A DNA stretch of 64,000 nucleotides from Arthrobacter koreensis (lineage in GTDB: Bacteria > Actinomycetota > Actinomycetes > Actinomycetales > Micrococcaceae), in contig NZ_WACG01000001.1 in NCBI RefSeq assembly GCF_009193255.1, positions 62,001 to 126,000 on the forward strand. The letters run 5' to 3'. Positions 48,312 through 57,215 of this stretch are shown piece after piece (position 1 is the stretch's first letter; each line of letters starts with the position of its first letter). The translations under genes were made by a program, and so were the position numbers. The notes under the pieces are model-generated. The model was not told the DNA's origin. It saw only the letters and a program-made list of their open reading frames with translations, and ran no database searches.

Positions 48312-49436
48312 CTAGCGGGCTTCAGCCGGGGCGGACTCTTCGAGCCCCAGGGCAGCGGCAACGCTGACGACGTCGAAGTCCACCTTCGTGGGTTCAACAT
48401 CGGACCCGTCTGCGGTGCGGAGGGCCCACTGCGGGTCCTTCAGGCCGTGGCCGGTGACGGTGATGACGATCTTCTTGCCCGTGGGGGCCTCGCCGGCGGC
48501 ATGCTTCTTCAGCAGGCCTGCCACGCCGGCTGCGGAGGCCGGTTCCACGAAGACGCCCTCGCGGGAGGAGAGCCAGCGGTGCGCTTCGAGGATCTCGGTG
48601 TCCGAGACGGCTTCAATAAGCCCGCCGGACTCGTCGCGGGCAGCGATCGCCTGGTCCCAGGAAGCCGGGTTGCCAATGCGGATGGCGGTAGCGATGGTGT
48701 CCGGGTCCGTGACCGGGTGGCCCTTGACCAGCGGAGAAGCGCCTTCAGCCTGGAAGCCCCACATAACCGGGGTCTTGGTGGCAACCGGTGCCAGCTCGGT
48801 ACCGGCCTGGTTGGTCCACGGCTGGGCGTACTCCCGGTAACCGCGCCAATAGGCAGTGATGTTGCCTGCGTTGCCCACCGGCAGCAGGTGGTAGTCCGGG
48901 GCGTCGCCCAGGTAGTCCACAACCTCGAAGGAGGCGGTCTTCTGGCCTTCGATGCGGGCCGGGTTCACGGAGTTGACCAGGAACACCGGGTAGGCCTCGG
49001 CCAGCTTGCGGGCAACTTCGAGGCAGTTGTCGAAGTTGCCGTTGACCTGCAGCAGCTGCGCGCCGTGCGCGATGGCCTGGCTCAGCTTACCCATGGAAAT
49101 CTTGCCGTCCGGCACCAGCACGGCACAGGTAAGCCCGGCCTGGGTGGCGTAGGCGGCGGCGGAAGCACTCGTATTGCCGGTGGAGGCACAGACCACGGCC
49201 TTTGCGCCGGCTTCCACTGCGGCGGTCATGGCCATGGTCATACCGCGGTCCTTGAACGAACCGGTGGGGTTCATTCCTTCGACCTTGAGGTAGACCTCGT
49301 TGCCGGTCAGCTCGGAGAGTGCCTTCGCGTGGACCAGCGGGGTGCCGCCTTCACCGAGGGTGATGACCTCGGTCTTTTCGGTAACCGGGAGACGGTCGGC
49401 ATATTCGCGGATAACGCCGCGCCATTGATGAGCCAA
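48312..49436 (-). CDS. thrC: Threonine synthase
   Basis: PLP enzyme converting O-phosphohomoserine to threonine, 374 residues. The PLP lysine is in [11 protein letters not shown], the phosphate-binding loop in [12 protein letters not shown] and the Asn-containing [12 protein letters not shown]. It lies 4 bp after hom and 6 bp before thrB. No Shine-Dalgarno is obvious; coupling with hom is likely. Confidence 0.96.
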   Translation of the reverse strand: MAHQWRGVIREYADRLPVTEKTEVITLGEGGTPLVHAKALSELTGNEVYLKVEGMNPTGSFKDRGMTMAMTAAVEAGAKAVVCASTGNTSASAAAYATQAGLTCAVLVPDGKISMGKLSQAIAHGAQLLQVNGNFDNCLEVARKLAEAYPVFLVNSVNPARIEGQKTASFEVVDYLGDAPDYHLLPVGNAGNITAYWRGYREYAQPWTNQAGTELAPVATKTPVMWGFQAEGASPLVKGHPVTDPDTIATAIRIGNPASWDQAIAARDESGGLIEAVSDTEILEAHRWLSSREGVFVEPASAAGVAGLLKKHAAGEAPTGKKIVITVTGHGLKDPQWALRTADGSDVEPTKVDFDVVSVAAALGLEESAPAEAR

Positions 49437-49440
49437 GGTT

Positions 49441-50739
49441 CTAGACCCCTTCTACCCGCAGGACGGATGTAACTGAATTGATGACGTCCAGGCCCTTGAT
49501 GGCCTCGACGGTGGCCGCCAGTGCGGCCTCGGGCGCCCGGTGGGTGACAAAGCGCAGTTCGGCGCTGGCGCCGGCTGCGTCGGTGTGGCTCTTTTGGCGC
49601 ATGGTCTCAATGGAGACGCCGTTTTCGGCAAAGACGCGGGCGACGGCGGAGAGGACTCCCGGTGCGTCGGCAACGTCGAGTCCGATGCTGTAGCTGGTGG
49701 TGACCTTCTCCAGCGGCAGGGCCGGAACATGTCCGGAGGCTGCTTCGACGCCCATGTGGCCGCCCAGCACCAACCGGCGCGCAACGGTGACCACATCACC
49801 CATCACCGCGGAGGCAGTTGGGGTACCGCCGGCGCCCTGGCCGTAGAACATCAGTTCACCGGCGTTCTCCGCCTCGACGAAGACGGCGTTGAACGCGCCG
49901 TGCACCGCGGCCAGCGGATGGGTGCGCGGCAGGAGCGTGGGGTGCACGCGGACGCTGACGCCCTCGGCGCCGTCGGACTCCAGCTTCTCCGCGATGGCCA
50001 GCAGCTTGATGACAAAGCCGGCGTCCTTGGCGGCGGCAATGTCCGCCGCGGTGACGGCAGTGATGCCTTCGCAGGACACGTTGGCCATTTCGAAGGTGGT
50101 GTGGAAGGCAAGGGACGCCAGGATCGCGCCCTTGGCAGCGGCGTCGTGCCCTTCGACGTCGGCGGTGGGGTCCGCTTCGGCGTAACCCAGCCGCTGTGCT
50201 TCGGCCAGCGCATCGGCGAACTGAGCGCCGGTTGAGTCCATGGCATCCAGGATGTAGTTCGTGGTGCCGTTGACGATGCCCAGCACCCGGGTGATCCGGT
50301 CACCGGAGAGGCTGTCACGGATCGGGCCGAGGATGGGAATGGCTCCGGCAACCGCCGCTTCATAGGCCAGGCGGACACCGGCGGCGTCGGCCTTCTCATA
50401 CAGCGCGGCGCCGTCGGCAGCCAGCAGCGCCTTGTTGCCGGTGACTACGGAGGCACCGTGGCCAATGGTATGAAGGATCAGGCTGCGGGCAGGCTCAAGG
50501 CCGCCCATCAGCTCAATGACAATGTCCGCGGACTCGACCAGCGAGTCGGCGTCGGTGGTGAACAGTTCGCGGGGCAGCTCGACGTCGCGGGGAGCATCCA
50601 GGTTGCGGACGGCGATTCCAACCAGCTCCAGCTGCGCACCCGTGCGTGCCGTGAGGTCAGCGGCATCGTTCAGGAGGATCCGGGCTACCTGGGATCCCAC
50701 GTTGCCGCAGCCCAGCAGGGCCACCTTGAGTGTCTTCAT
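49441..50739 (-). CDS. hom: Homoserine dehydrogenase
   Basis: NAD(P)-dependent enzyme at the branch from aspartate semialdehyde to Thr/Met. The 432-residue product has the N-terminal [13 protein letters not shown], the catalytic region [20 protein letters not shown] with the essential Lys, and a C-terminal ACT domain (about 355-430). This domain is expected to bind threonine as feedback inhibitor. The ATG at 50739 ([10 protein letters not shown]) is preferred over 50766, which overlaps lysA but has no family match and no ribosome site. Confidence 0.96.
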   Translation of the reverse strand: MKTLKVALLGCGNVGSQVARILLNDAADLTARTGAQLELVGIAVRNLDAPRDVELPRELFTTDADSLVESADIVIELMGGLEPARSLILHTIGHGASVVTGNKALLAADGAALYEKADAAGVRLAYEAAVAGAIPILGPIRDSLSGDRITRVLGIVNGTTNYILDAMDSTGAQFADALAEAQRLGYAEADPTADVEGHDAAAKGAILASLAFHTTFEMANVSCEGITAVTAADIAAAKDAGFVIKLLAIAEKLESDGAEGVSVRVHPTLLPRTHPLAAVHGAFNAVFVEAENAGELMFYGQGAGGTPTASAVMGDVVTVARRLVLGGHMGVEAASGHVPALPLEKVTTSYSIGLDVADAPGVLSAVARVFAENGVSIETMRQKSHTDAAGASAELRFVTHRAPEAALAATVEAIKGLDVINSVTSVLRVEGV

Positions 50740-50762
50740 TGCTTTGCGTTCTCCAATACCGG

Positions 50763-52184
50763 TCATGAAACGTCCCGCGCCAGCAGGTCTTCTTCGGTTT
50801 CGCCGCGGATAATCAGCCGCGCTGCGCCGTCCCGGACAGCCACGACGGGCGGACGGGCAATGTAGTTGTAGTTGCTCGCCAGCGCCCAGCAGTACGCGCC
50901 GGTGCCGGGAACGGCCACCAGGTCTCCGTGGTCAACGTCCGAGGGCAGATAAACATCCCTCACCACTATGTCCCCGCTTTCGCAGTGTTTGCCAACCACG
51001 CGCGAAATAACCGCGTCATGTTCCGAGGCGCGGGAAGCCAGTACCGCGGAGTAGTCCGCGTCATACAGGACGGGCCGGGCGTTGTCGCTCATGCCGCCGT
51101 CGACTGAAACGTAGCGGCGTTCCGCGGACCCGCCGTCGGCCGTATCCACGCGGACAGTCTTGACGGTCCCTGCACGGTACAGCGTGAAGGTGGTCGGGCC
51201 CACGATCGCGCGGCCCGGTTCGATGGAGATTCGCGGCACGGCGAGCCCAAGCGCGGCGCAGGTGCCGGAGACGACGGCGGCCATGGCCTTGGCGATCTCC
51301 GCGGCCGGGCGCGGGGTGTCGGCCTCGGTGTAGGCGATTCCGTAGCCGCCGCCCAGGTCCAGTTCGGGCAGCTCGACGCCGTGGAGCTGCTTGACCTCGG
51401 CCAGGAAGCCGAGCAGGCGGCGGGCCGCTTCCTCGAATCCTGCCGGGTCGAAGATCTGCGAGCCAATGTGGCTGTGCAGGCCCAGCAGCCGGATACCCGG
51501 GTTCTGCAGGGCCGCGGCCACGGCTTCCGAGGCCGGGGACATCCCGGATTCACGGTCCGCTGCCATGGACAGGCCGAACTTCTGGTCCTCGTGCGCCGTG
51601 GCAATAAATTCGTGGGTATGTGCATGGACACCGGGGGTCAGGCGCAGCATCACGTTTGCCTGCACCCCGCGTTCCTGTGCCAGGGCACCGAGGCGGTGGA
51701 GCTCCGGAAGGGAATCCACCACAATCCGGCCCAGCTCCATGTCCAGCGCCCGGTTCAGCTCGGCGTCGGACTTGTTGTTGCCGTGCAGGCCCAGGTTCGC
51801 TCCGGGAATTCCGGCACGGGCGGCAACGGCCAGCTCACCGCCGGAACACGTGTCCAGGCGCAGCCCCTCAGAGGCCACCCAGCGGGCGATTTCGGTACAG
51901 AGGAAGGCCTTGCCTGCGTAGTAGACGTCCACTCCCCCGCAGGCGTCCGCGAACGCCGCGTCGAAGGAGTCCTTGAAGTCGCGGGCCCGGGCACGGAAGT
52001 CGGCTTCGGATACAACGAACAGCGGGGTCCCGAATTCAGCGGCGAGGGCGGAGACGGGGATGCCGGAAATCTCCAGCTCACCGTTCCCGCCGCGCAATAC
52101 GTCCTGCGCCCACATGCCGGGGCGGAGCGCGTTTGAATCCTCGGGGAAGCTGAGCCACTGCGGCGCCAGCGGGGAGATACTCAT
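50763..52184 (-). CDS. lysA: Diaminopimelate decarboxylase
   Basis: Last step of lysine synthesis: meso-DAP to L-lysine and CO2. The 473-residue alanine-racemase-type PLP enzyme shows the PLP lysine in VYYAGKAFLC, the ELDLGGGYGIAY glycine loop, and the C-terminal CESGDIVVRDVYLP active-site cysteine block. It starts 6 bp after argS, which is a common actinobacterial pairing. Confidence 0.96.
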   Translation of the reverse strand: MSISPLAPQWLSFPEDSNALRPGMWAQDVLRGGNGELEISGIPVSALAAEFGTPLFVVSEADFRARARDFKDSFDAAFADACGGVDVYYAGKAFLCTEIARWVASEGLRLDTCSGGELAVAARAGIPGANLGLHGNNKSDAELNRALDMELGRIVVDSLPELHRLGALAQERGVQANVMLRLTPGVHAHTHEFIATAHEDQKFGLSMAADRESGMSPASEAVAAALQNPGIRLLGLHSHIGSQIFDPAGFEEAARRLLGFLAEVKQLHGVELPELDLGGGYGIAYTEADTPRPAAEIAKAMAAVVSGTCAALGLAVPRISIEPGRAIVGPTTFTLYRAGTVKTVRVDTADGGSAERRYVSVDGGMSDNARPVLYDADYSAVLASRASEHDAVISRVVGKHCESGDIVVRDVYLPSDVDHGDLVAVPGTGAYCWALASNYNYIARPPVVAVRDGAARLIIRGETEEDLLARDVS

Positions 52185-52190
52185 GGAGAC

Positions 52191-53840
52191 CTACATCCGT
52201 TCCGGTGCAGAGACGCCCAGCAGGTCCAGTCCGTTGGCCAGGACCTGCCGTGCGGCAGTGTTCAGCCACAGCCGCGTGCGGTTGACGTCGGTGACCTCTT
52301 CGCCGTTCTGCGGGGCGATGCGGCAGGCGTCGTACCAGCGGTGGTAGGTACCGGCAATGACTTCGAGGTGCCGGGCCACGCGGTGCGGTTCGCGGAAGGC
52401 GCTGGCCTGGGCCACCACGCCGGGGTACTGGCCCAGGGCAGCAAGCAGGGCGCTCTCGGTCGGGTGGGAGAGCAGCGCGGCGTCGAACGCGGAATCATCC
52501 ACGCCCGCGGCTTCGGCGTTGCGTGCCAAGGCGTAGGTCCGGGCGTGGGCGTACTGGACGTAGAACACCGGGTTCTCGTTGCTGCGCTTGGTCAGCAGGT
52601 CCAGGTCGATGTCAATGTTCGAGTCCGCTGAGAAGCGGGCCAGGGTGTAGCGCGCGGCGTCCACACCGACGGCGTCAACCAGGTCTTCGAGCGTGACCAC
52701 GGTTCCGGCGCGCTTGGACATACGGACCGGCTTGCCGTCCTTGACCAGGTTCACCATCTGGCCGATCAGCACCTCGACGCACTCCGGATCGTGGCCCAGG
52801 GCGGCCGCGGCGGCCTTCAGCCGGGCAACGTAACCGTGGTGGTCCGCCCCGAGCATGTAGATGTTGAGGTCGAAACCGCGCTCGCGCTTGTTCTGGATGT
52901 AGGCGATGTCTCCGGCGATGTAGGCGGCGTTGCCGTCCGACTTGATCACCACGCGGTCCTTGTCATCACCGAATTCGGTGGAGTTCAGCCACCAGGCGCC
53001 GTCCTTCTCGTACAGGTTCCCGGAGCCCTTGAGCTTCTCGAGCAGCATTTCGACCTGCCCGTTTCCGTGCAGGGAGTCCTCGTGGAAGTACACATCGAAG
53101 TCCACGCCGAAGTTGTGCAGGGATTCCTTGATGTCACCGAACATCAGGTCCACGCCAACGGCACGGAAGCGTTCCTGTGCCTCCGCTTCCGGGAGTTCCA
53201 GGATGTCCGGTTCAACGGCAAGCACGCGCGAAGCGATGTCCTCGATGTAGGCACCGGCGTAGCCGTCTTCGGGAGCCGGCTCGCCCTTGGCGGAGGCCAG
53301 CAGGGAGCGGGCGAAGCGGTCGATCTGCGCACCGTGGTCATTGAAGTAGTACTCACGGGTGACTTCCGCGCCCTGGGATTCGAAGACCCGGGCCAGGGCG
53401 TCGCCGACGGCGGCCCAGCGGGTACCGCCCAGGTGGATCGGACCGGTGGGGTTGGCGGAGACGAACTCGAGGTTGATCCGGGTTCCGGACAGCGCATCGG
53501 AGCGGCCGTAGGCGGGGCCTGCTTCAACGATGGCCTTGGCCAGTTCACCGGCGGCACCGGCGTCGAGCGTGATGTTCAGGAAGCCCGGCCCGGCGATGTC
53601 CACCTTCGCGACGCCGTCAATCTGCTCCAGCCGCGAAGAGAGGATTTCCGCGAACTGGCGGGGGTTCATGCCGGCCTGCTTGGACAGCTGCAGGGCGATA
53701 TTGGTGGCCCAGTCGCCGTGGTCCCGGTTCCGCGGCCGCTCAACGCGGACGTCGGAGGGAAGCTCGATGCTGAAATCACCCGCATCGATGGCGTCTTTGA
53801 GGCAGGCGGTTACGGCAGAGGAAAGTTCTTCAGGAGTCAC
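52191..53840 (-). CDS. argS: Arginyl-tRNA synthetase
   Basis: Class I aminoacyl-tRNA synthetase, 549 residues. The HIGH-type motif is PIHLGGTRW and the KMSKS-type motif is RMSKRAGT. The additional N-terminal domain (1-110) and the C-terminal anticodon-binding helical domain (about 420-549) are present. The GTG start at 53840 follows a TATGCT by 6 nt, so the five-gene operon is predicted to start without a leader. It is divergent from the FMN-lipoprotein gene. Confidence 0.96.
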   Translation of the reverse strand: MTPEELSSAVTACLKDAIDAGDFSIELPSDVRVERPRNRDHGDWATNIALQLSKQAGMNPRQFAEILSSRLEQIDGVAKVDIAGPGFLNITLDAGAAGELAKAIVEAGPAYGRSDALSGTRINLEFVSANPTGPIHLGGTRWAAVGDALARVFESQGAEVTREYYFNDHGAQIDRFARSLLASAKGEPAPEDGYAGAYIEDIASRVLAVEPDILELPEAEAQERFRAVGVDLMFGDIKESLHNFGVDFDVYFHEDSLHGNGQVEMLLEKLKGSGNLYEKDGAWWLNSTEFGDDKDRVVIKSDGNAAYIAGDIAYIQNKRERGFDLNIYMLGADHHGYVARLKAAAAALGHDPECVEVLIGQMVNLVKDGKPVRMSKRAGTVVTLEDLVDAVGVDAARYTLARFSADSNIDIDLDLLTKRSNENPVFYVQYAHARTYALARNAEAAGVDDSAFDAALLSHPTESALLAALGQYPGVVAQASAFREPHRVARHLEVIAGTYHRWYDACRIAPQNGEEVTDVNRTRLWLNTAARQVLANGLDLLGVSAPERM

Positions 53841-53852
53841 CGGTTAAGCATA
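53838..53852 (-). promoter_or_regulatory. TAnnnT -10 element before argS
   Basis: TATGCT (complement of 53847-53852) is 6 nt before the GTG; there is no Shine-Dalgarno. Confidence 0.5.
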
Positions 53853-54016
53853 GCCGGGCAGCCCGTACGGGCCTTATTCCTCCGGTTTGCGTCTGGCTGC
53901 CCTGCGTTTCGCGGCATAAATGTGTCCTGCGGCACAGCAGGGCACCGAAAGGCATGCGGCGGCGTTGATGGGTTGTAATAAGAGGGGAACTTCCGCCTGC
54001 ATTTGAAGGAGCATCC

Positions 54017-54475
54017 GTGAATTCCAAGAAACCGCTGCTAACTGCTGCCGCCGGACTGGCACTGCTGGGAACCGCCGGTTGCGGCTCCGCCGGATCGGCC
54101 CAGGACGCCGCCACCGACGAGGCGTCGGGCACCCCGGCGCCTGCAGCGTCCAGCGGGGCGCCTGCAACGAGCGGCGAGTACCAGGACGGCGAGTACACGG
54201 CCACGGGCAGTTACATTCCGCCGTCGAACACCAAGGAAGAGGTCACGGTATCCCTGACCCTGGCGGACGGCGTCGTCACCGATCTACAGGTCTCCACGTC
54301 CGGCAACCACCCGACCTCCAAGCGCTACCAGGCCGAGTTCACGAACGGCGTCCAGCAGGAGGTCGTTGGAAAGCCGCTCGACGAGGTGAAGGTGGACAAG
54401 GTTGCCTCTTCCTCACTGACCAGCTCAGGCTTCAACAAGGCCCTGGACGAAATCAAGAGCGAAGCCTCCCGCTAG
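54017..54475 (+). CDS. FMN-binding domain lipoprotein, probable flavinylated electron carrier
   Basis: Exported lipoprotein of 152 residues. The signal peptide ends TAGC with C22 as the lipidation site. A Thr/Ala/Pro-rich spacer (23-55) then leads to an FMN_bind-type domain (about 57-150). The C-terminal motif reads D127-KVASSSLTSS, a degenerate form of the D-x-x-S-G-A-T flavinylation site, with S133 in the Thr position and T135 nearby. The GTG start has GAAGGAG 6 nt before it. A TGTAAT at 53974-53979 may be the -10. The flavin transferase follows within 10 bp. FMN attachment is inferred. Confidence 0.8.
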   Translation: MNSKKPLLTAAAGLALLGTAGCGSAGSAQDAATDEASGTPAPAASSGAPATSGEYQDGEYTATGSYIPPSNTKEEVTVSLTLADGVVTDLQVSTSGNHPTSKRYQAEFTNGVQQEVVGKPLDEVKVDKVASSSLTSSGFNKALDEIKSEASR

Positions 54476-54484
54476 GGGCAAGCC

Positions 54485-55369
54485 GTGGACGCCTGGTCAT
54501 TCGAAGCGATTGGCACGCACTGGGAAATCAGCGCCGGGGCCCCTCTCGATGCCGCTACCCGTGCGGCTGTCAGCGGGCTTGTCTCCGGTTATGACCAGGC
54601 GCTCTCCCGTTTCCGCAGCGACTCGGTCCTCGCCGGTCTTTTCCACGGCGGAGGAACAGCGGTCCTGCCCGGCTACACAGCGGAGCTGCTCTCGCTTTAC
54701 GACTCCCTTGACCGGCTGACCGAGGGGCGCATGAATCCGCTGGTGGGCGGTTCCCTTGAGCTTCTGGGGTACGGACCCGGCTACCGGCTGACGCCGCAGG
54801 GCCCGGCTTCCGGCGCCCCGGACTGGCAGCGGGCCGTGCAGTGGGAATCCGTGCAGCGCGAAGCCGGCGGCCCGGCCGAAGTCCGGCTAAGCCTTGCCGG
54901 TCCCGGAACGATTGATGTGGGGGCCGCAGGGAAGGGCCAGCTGGTGGACCTCGTCTGGGAACTGGTCACTGGACGCGGATATGCTTCGGTGGTGGTTGAT
55001 GCCGGTTCGGACATGCGTCACTCCGGCCCCGCCCTGCGGGTAGGGCTCGAGCACCCGTTCGATCCCCAGCAGGCCATCGGCGTCGTGCAGCTCCAGGACC
55101 GCGCCCTGTGCGCCTCAGCCATCAACAGGCGGGCGTGGGGCAACGGACTGCACCATGTCCTGGATGCTTCGACCGGTTTGCCGGTCAATGCCGTGGCTGC
55201 CACCTGGGTCCTGGCCCGGGACGCCATGACGGCGGACGGCCTGGCCACGGCACTGTTCCTTACTGATCCTTCCCTACTCGCTGCCGAGTTCGATTTCGAC
55301 TACGTGCGGATGTTTTCCGACGGCAGGGCAGAGTATTCATCCGCAATGGCTGGAGTCCTTTTTTCATGA
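54485..55369 (+). CDS. apbE: FAD:protein FMN transferase (ApbE)
   Basis: Attaches FMN from FAD covalently to a Ser/Thr of extracytoplasmic carrier proteins. It has 294 residues. The family motifs are SRFRSDSVL near residue 40, GTIDVGAAGKGQLVD, SVVVDAGSDMRHSG, ASAINRRAWGNGLHH and the metal-binding DAMTADGLATALF. No signal peptide is visible, unlike many ApbE proteins, so it may act inside or be exported in another way. The stop overlaps the next gene by 4 bp (ATGA). Confidence 0.9.
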   Translation: MDAWSFEAIGTHWEISAGAPLDAATRAAVSGLVSGYDQALSRFRSDSVLAGLFHGGGTAVLPGYTAELLSLYDSLDRLTEGRMNPLVGGSLELLGYGPGYRLTPQGPASGAPDWQRAVQWESVQREAGGPAEVRLSLAGPGTIDVGAAGKGQLVDLVWELVTGRGYASVVVDAGSDMRHSGPALRVGLEHPFDPQQAIGVVQLQDRALCASAINRRAWGNGLHHVLDASTGLPVNAVAATWVLARDAMTADGLATALFLTDPSLLAAEFDFDYVRMFSDGRAEYSSAMAGVLFS

Positions 55370-56883
55370 CCGTTTCCCTGAGCACTCCCTCCGCACGGCT
55401 GCAGCGCCTGCTGGGCAGGATGAGCATGTACCGCATGCTTGTGGTACTGCTGCTGGCGATGGCCGCGTGGTCCTTCGTGCTCTCCCTTGCGGGAGCGCTT
55501 TTCTACACGCCGTCCGAGCTCGCGGCGACGCTGGCGACCGCCGTGGTCTCGACGCTGATGGCCAGCCGGGTGATGGGGCTGCTGTTCCGGACGTTCCCGC
55601 AGACGGATTCCGCCCTCATAACCGGCCTTCTCCTCTTCTTTCTCTTCTGGCCCACTACCGACGGCGTGCAGCTGGGCTGGATCGCACTGGCTGGCCTGGC
55701 TGCCACCGCGTCGAAGTACCTGCTGGTCTGGCGGCGGCGCCACATTTTCAATCCAGCGGCCGTTGGCGCGTTCGTTATGGGCGTCACCGGGCTCAACGCT
55801 CCGGTCTGGTGGGTAGCCGCGCCGCTGATGCTCATTGCGGTCATCCCGGCGGCGCTGCTGGTGCTGTACCGCGCCCGCCTGCTGCCGATGGCCGGTGTGT
55901 TCACCGCCGTCGCTGCCGGAATCGTCACGGTTCGTTTCGCCGCCGCAGGGGAACCGGTGCTGGAAGGACTGGCGACGGCGTTCACGTCCTATCCGGTCCT
56001 CTTCTTCGCCGGATTTATGCTTTCCGAGCCCCTGACCCTGCCGCCGCTGCGCTGGCAGCGGCTGGCCGAAGCCGCCGTCGTGGGTGTCCTGTTCGCTGTG
56101 CCGCTGTCCGTGGGCCCGGTCTTCATGTCCCCCGAGCTGGCCCTGCTGGTGGGCAACCTCCTGGCCTTCGCTGCCGGACAGCGCGGGGGAATTTCGCTGC
56201 GGCTGCGCTCCTCGCGGAACCTGACTCCCAGTTCCCGTGAACTCGTCTTCGAGCCGGAGCGGCCGCTCCGCTACACCCCGGGCCAGTACCTCGAGCTGAA
56301 CCTTCCGCATCCCAGCCCGGACGGCCGCGGACTGCGCCGGATCTTCAGCCTCACCTCCGATCCGGCGGACCCCGCCACCGTCTCCGTGGCACTGCGTGTG
56401 TCGGATCCGGGAAGCTCCTTCAAGACCAGGCTCCTGGCGCTCAAGCCCGGAGCGCGGATCTCCGCGACGTCCGTCGGCGGGGATTTCCAGCTCCCCCGCG
56501 ATGCCTCCCGCAAGGTGCTGATGGTGGCCTCCGGAATCGGCATCACCCCGTTCCTGAGCCAGCTGCGCTCTGCTGCCGCCAGGGACCGGGACATCGTGCT
56601 CGTTTACGCCGCCTCTTCCGTGGCGGAACTTGCCTATGCCCGGGAGCTCGCCGATCTGGGGGTCCGTGTACTGGTGTGCACGCCGTCTGATCCGTCCGTT
56701 CCGGGATGGACCTGGCTCGGGGCGGGCCTGCCGGACGGCGCCGCGCTGGCCAGCGCAGTGCCCGACGCCGCGACGCGGACCGCGTACGTGGCCGGGTCGC
56801 CGTCGGCCGTGGCTGCTGCCCGCCGCGCCCTCAAGGCCGCAGGCGTGCGGCGCGTCCACACCGATCCGTTCCTGGGCTACTAG
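55366..56883 (+). CDS. NqrB/RnfD-like membrane domain fused to ferredoxin-NAD(P)+ reductase domain
   Basis: A 505-residue fusion. Residues 20-275 hold about nine to ten hydrophobic segments and resemble NqrB/RnfD, with HIFNPAAVGAF (127-136) and FMLSEPLTLPP. Residues 277-505 are an FNR-type module with FAD-binding RRIFSLTS (324-331), the NAD-binding VASGIGITPFLSQL (387-400) and YVAGSP. The SGAT flavinylation motif of true NqrB/RnfD was not found. The arrangement predicts electron flow from cytoplasmic NAD(P)H through the membrane to the flavin lipoprotein of the operon. The long repeat at 56.9 kb follows. Confidence 0.82.
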   Translation: MTVSLSTPSARLQRLLGRMSMYRMLVVLLLAMAAWSFVLSLAGALFYTPSELAATLATAVVSTLMASRVMGLLFRTFPQTDSALITGLLLFFLFWPTTDGVQLGWIALAGLAATASKYLLVWRRRHIFNPAAVGAFVMGVTGLNAPVWWVAAPLMLIAVIPAALLVLYRARLLPMAGVFTAVAAGIVTVRFAAAGEPVLEGLATAFTSYPVLFFAGFMLSEPLTLPPLRWQRLAEAAVVGVLFAVPLSVGPVFMSPELALLVGNLLAFAAGQRGGISLRLRSSRNLTPSSRELVFEPERPLRYTPGQYLELNLPHPSPDGRGLRRIFSLTSDPADPATVSVALRVSDPGSSFKTRLLALKPGARISATSVGGDFQLPRDASRKVLMVASGIGITPFLSQLRSAAARDRDIVLVYAASSVAELAYARELADLGVRVLVCTPSDPSVPGWTWLGAGLPDGAALASAVPDAATRTAYVAGSPSAVAAARRALKAAGVRRVHTDPFLGY

Positions 56884-56915
56884 CCCTTCCCGCCCATCCC
56901 CTCCCCTCTCCACCT

Positions 56916-56983
56916 CACCATCGAGATGGCAGAAACTGCTCGTTAGAACGCTGAAACGGGCAGTTTCTGTCATCTCGATGGTG
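56916..56983. repeat. Long palindromic repeat, copy 2
   Basis: The arms at 56916-56944 and 56955-56983 pair over 29 bp with two mismatches, both of which become G-U pairs in a plus-strand transcript. The right arm reads AACGGGCAGTTTCTGTCATC in part, which matches the arm of the 13.7-kb copy. It lies 32 bp after the fusion gene and upstream of tRNA-Arg. Confidence 0.8.
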
Positions 56984-57069
56984 GGGAAACGGAATTGGTT
57001 TCCGGGCACCAGCAAGAACCTGCTAAGCTTCTTTAGTCCCTGCAGGACATACCGGTTTTCCGGTGTCCC

Positions 57070-57145
57070 GCCCTCGTAGCTCAGGGGATAGAGCGGTTGC
57101 CTCCGGAGCAACAGGCCGTAGGTTCGAATCCTATCGAGGGCACCA
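57070..57145 (+). tRNA. tRNA-Arg(CCG)
   Basis: A complete cloverleaf of 76 nt including encoded CCA. The acceptor arm is GCCCTCG/CGAGGGC, the D-arm contains AGCTCAGGGGATAGAGC, and the anticodon stem GTTGC/GCAAC encloses CTCCGGA, so the anticodon is CCG. The T-arm has GGTTCGAATCC. It reads the CGG arginine codon common in this GC-rich genome. Confidence 0.97.
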
Positions 57146-57156
57146 AATCTGCAGGG

Positions 57157-57192
57157 AAAACCCCGCTGCCATTACCGGCAGCGGGGTTTTTT
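57157..57192 (+). terminator. Rho-independent terminator of tRNA-Arg
   Basis: The stem AAAACCCCGCTGCC / GGCAGCGGGGTTTT (57157-57170, 57177-57190) with a 6-nt loop ends in a T-run, 12 nt after the tRNA. On the other strand it could also end transcription of the ABC permease gene, which is convergent. Confidence 0.9.
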
Positions 57193-57215
57193 GTGTCCTC
57201 ATCCCGGTCTGCGGG

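Noticed and set aside
47337-49472. Plus-strand open frame of 711 codons opposite thrB and thrC
   Set aside because: It is antisense to two well-conserved enzymes, and its Gly/Arg/His composition shows no family or ribosome site.
55300-57111. Minus-strand open frame of 603 codons opposite the flavin cassette
   Set aside because: It runs across the palindromic repeat and the 5' part of the tRNA-Arg gene, and is antisense to the ApbE and NqrB/RnfD-FNR genes. Its composition is Arg/Gly/His-rich without domains.
57070-57145. tRNA-Arg as an integration site with an adjacent mobile element
   Set aside because: No integrase, no repeated 3' tRNA fragment and no shift in gene type were seen on either side.
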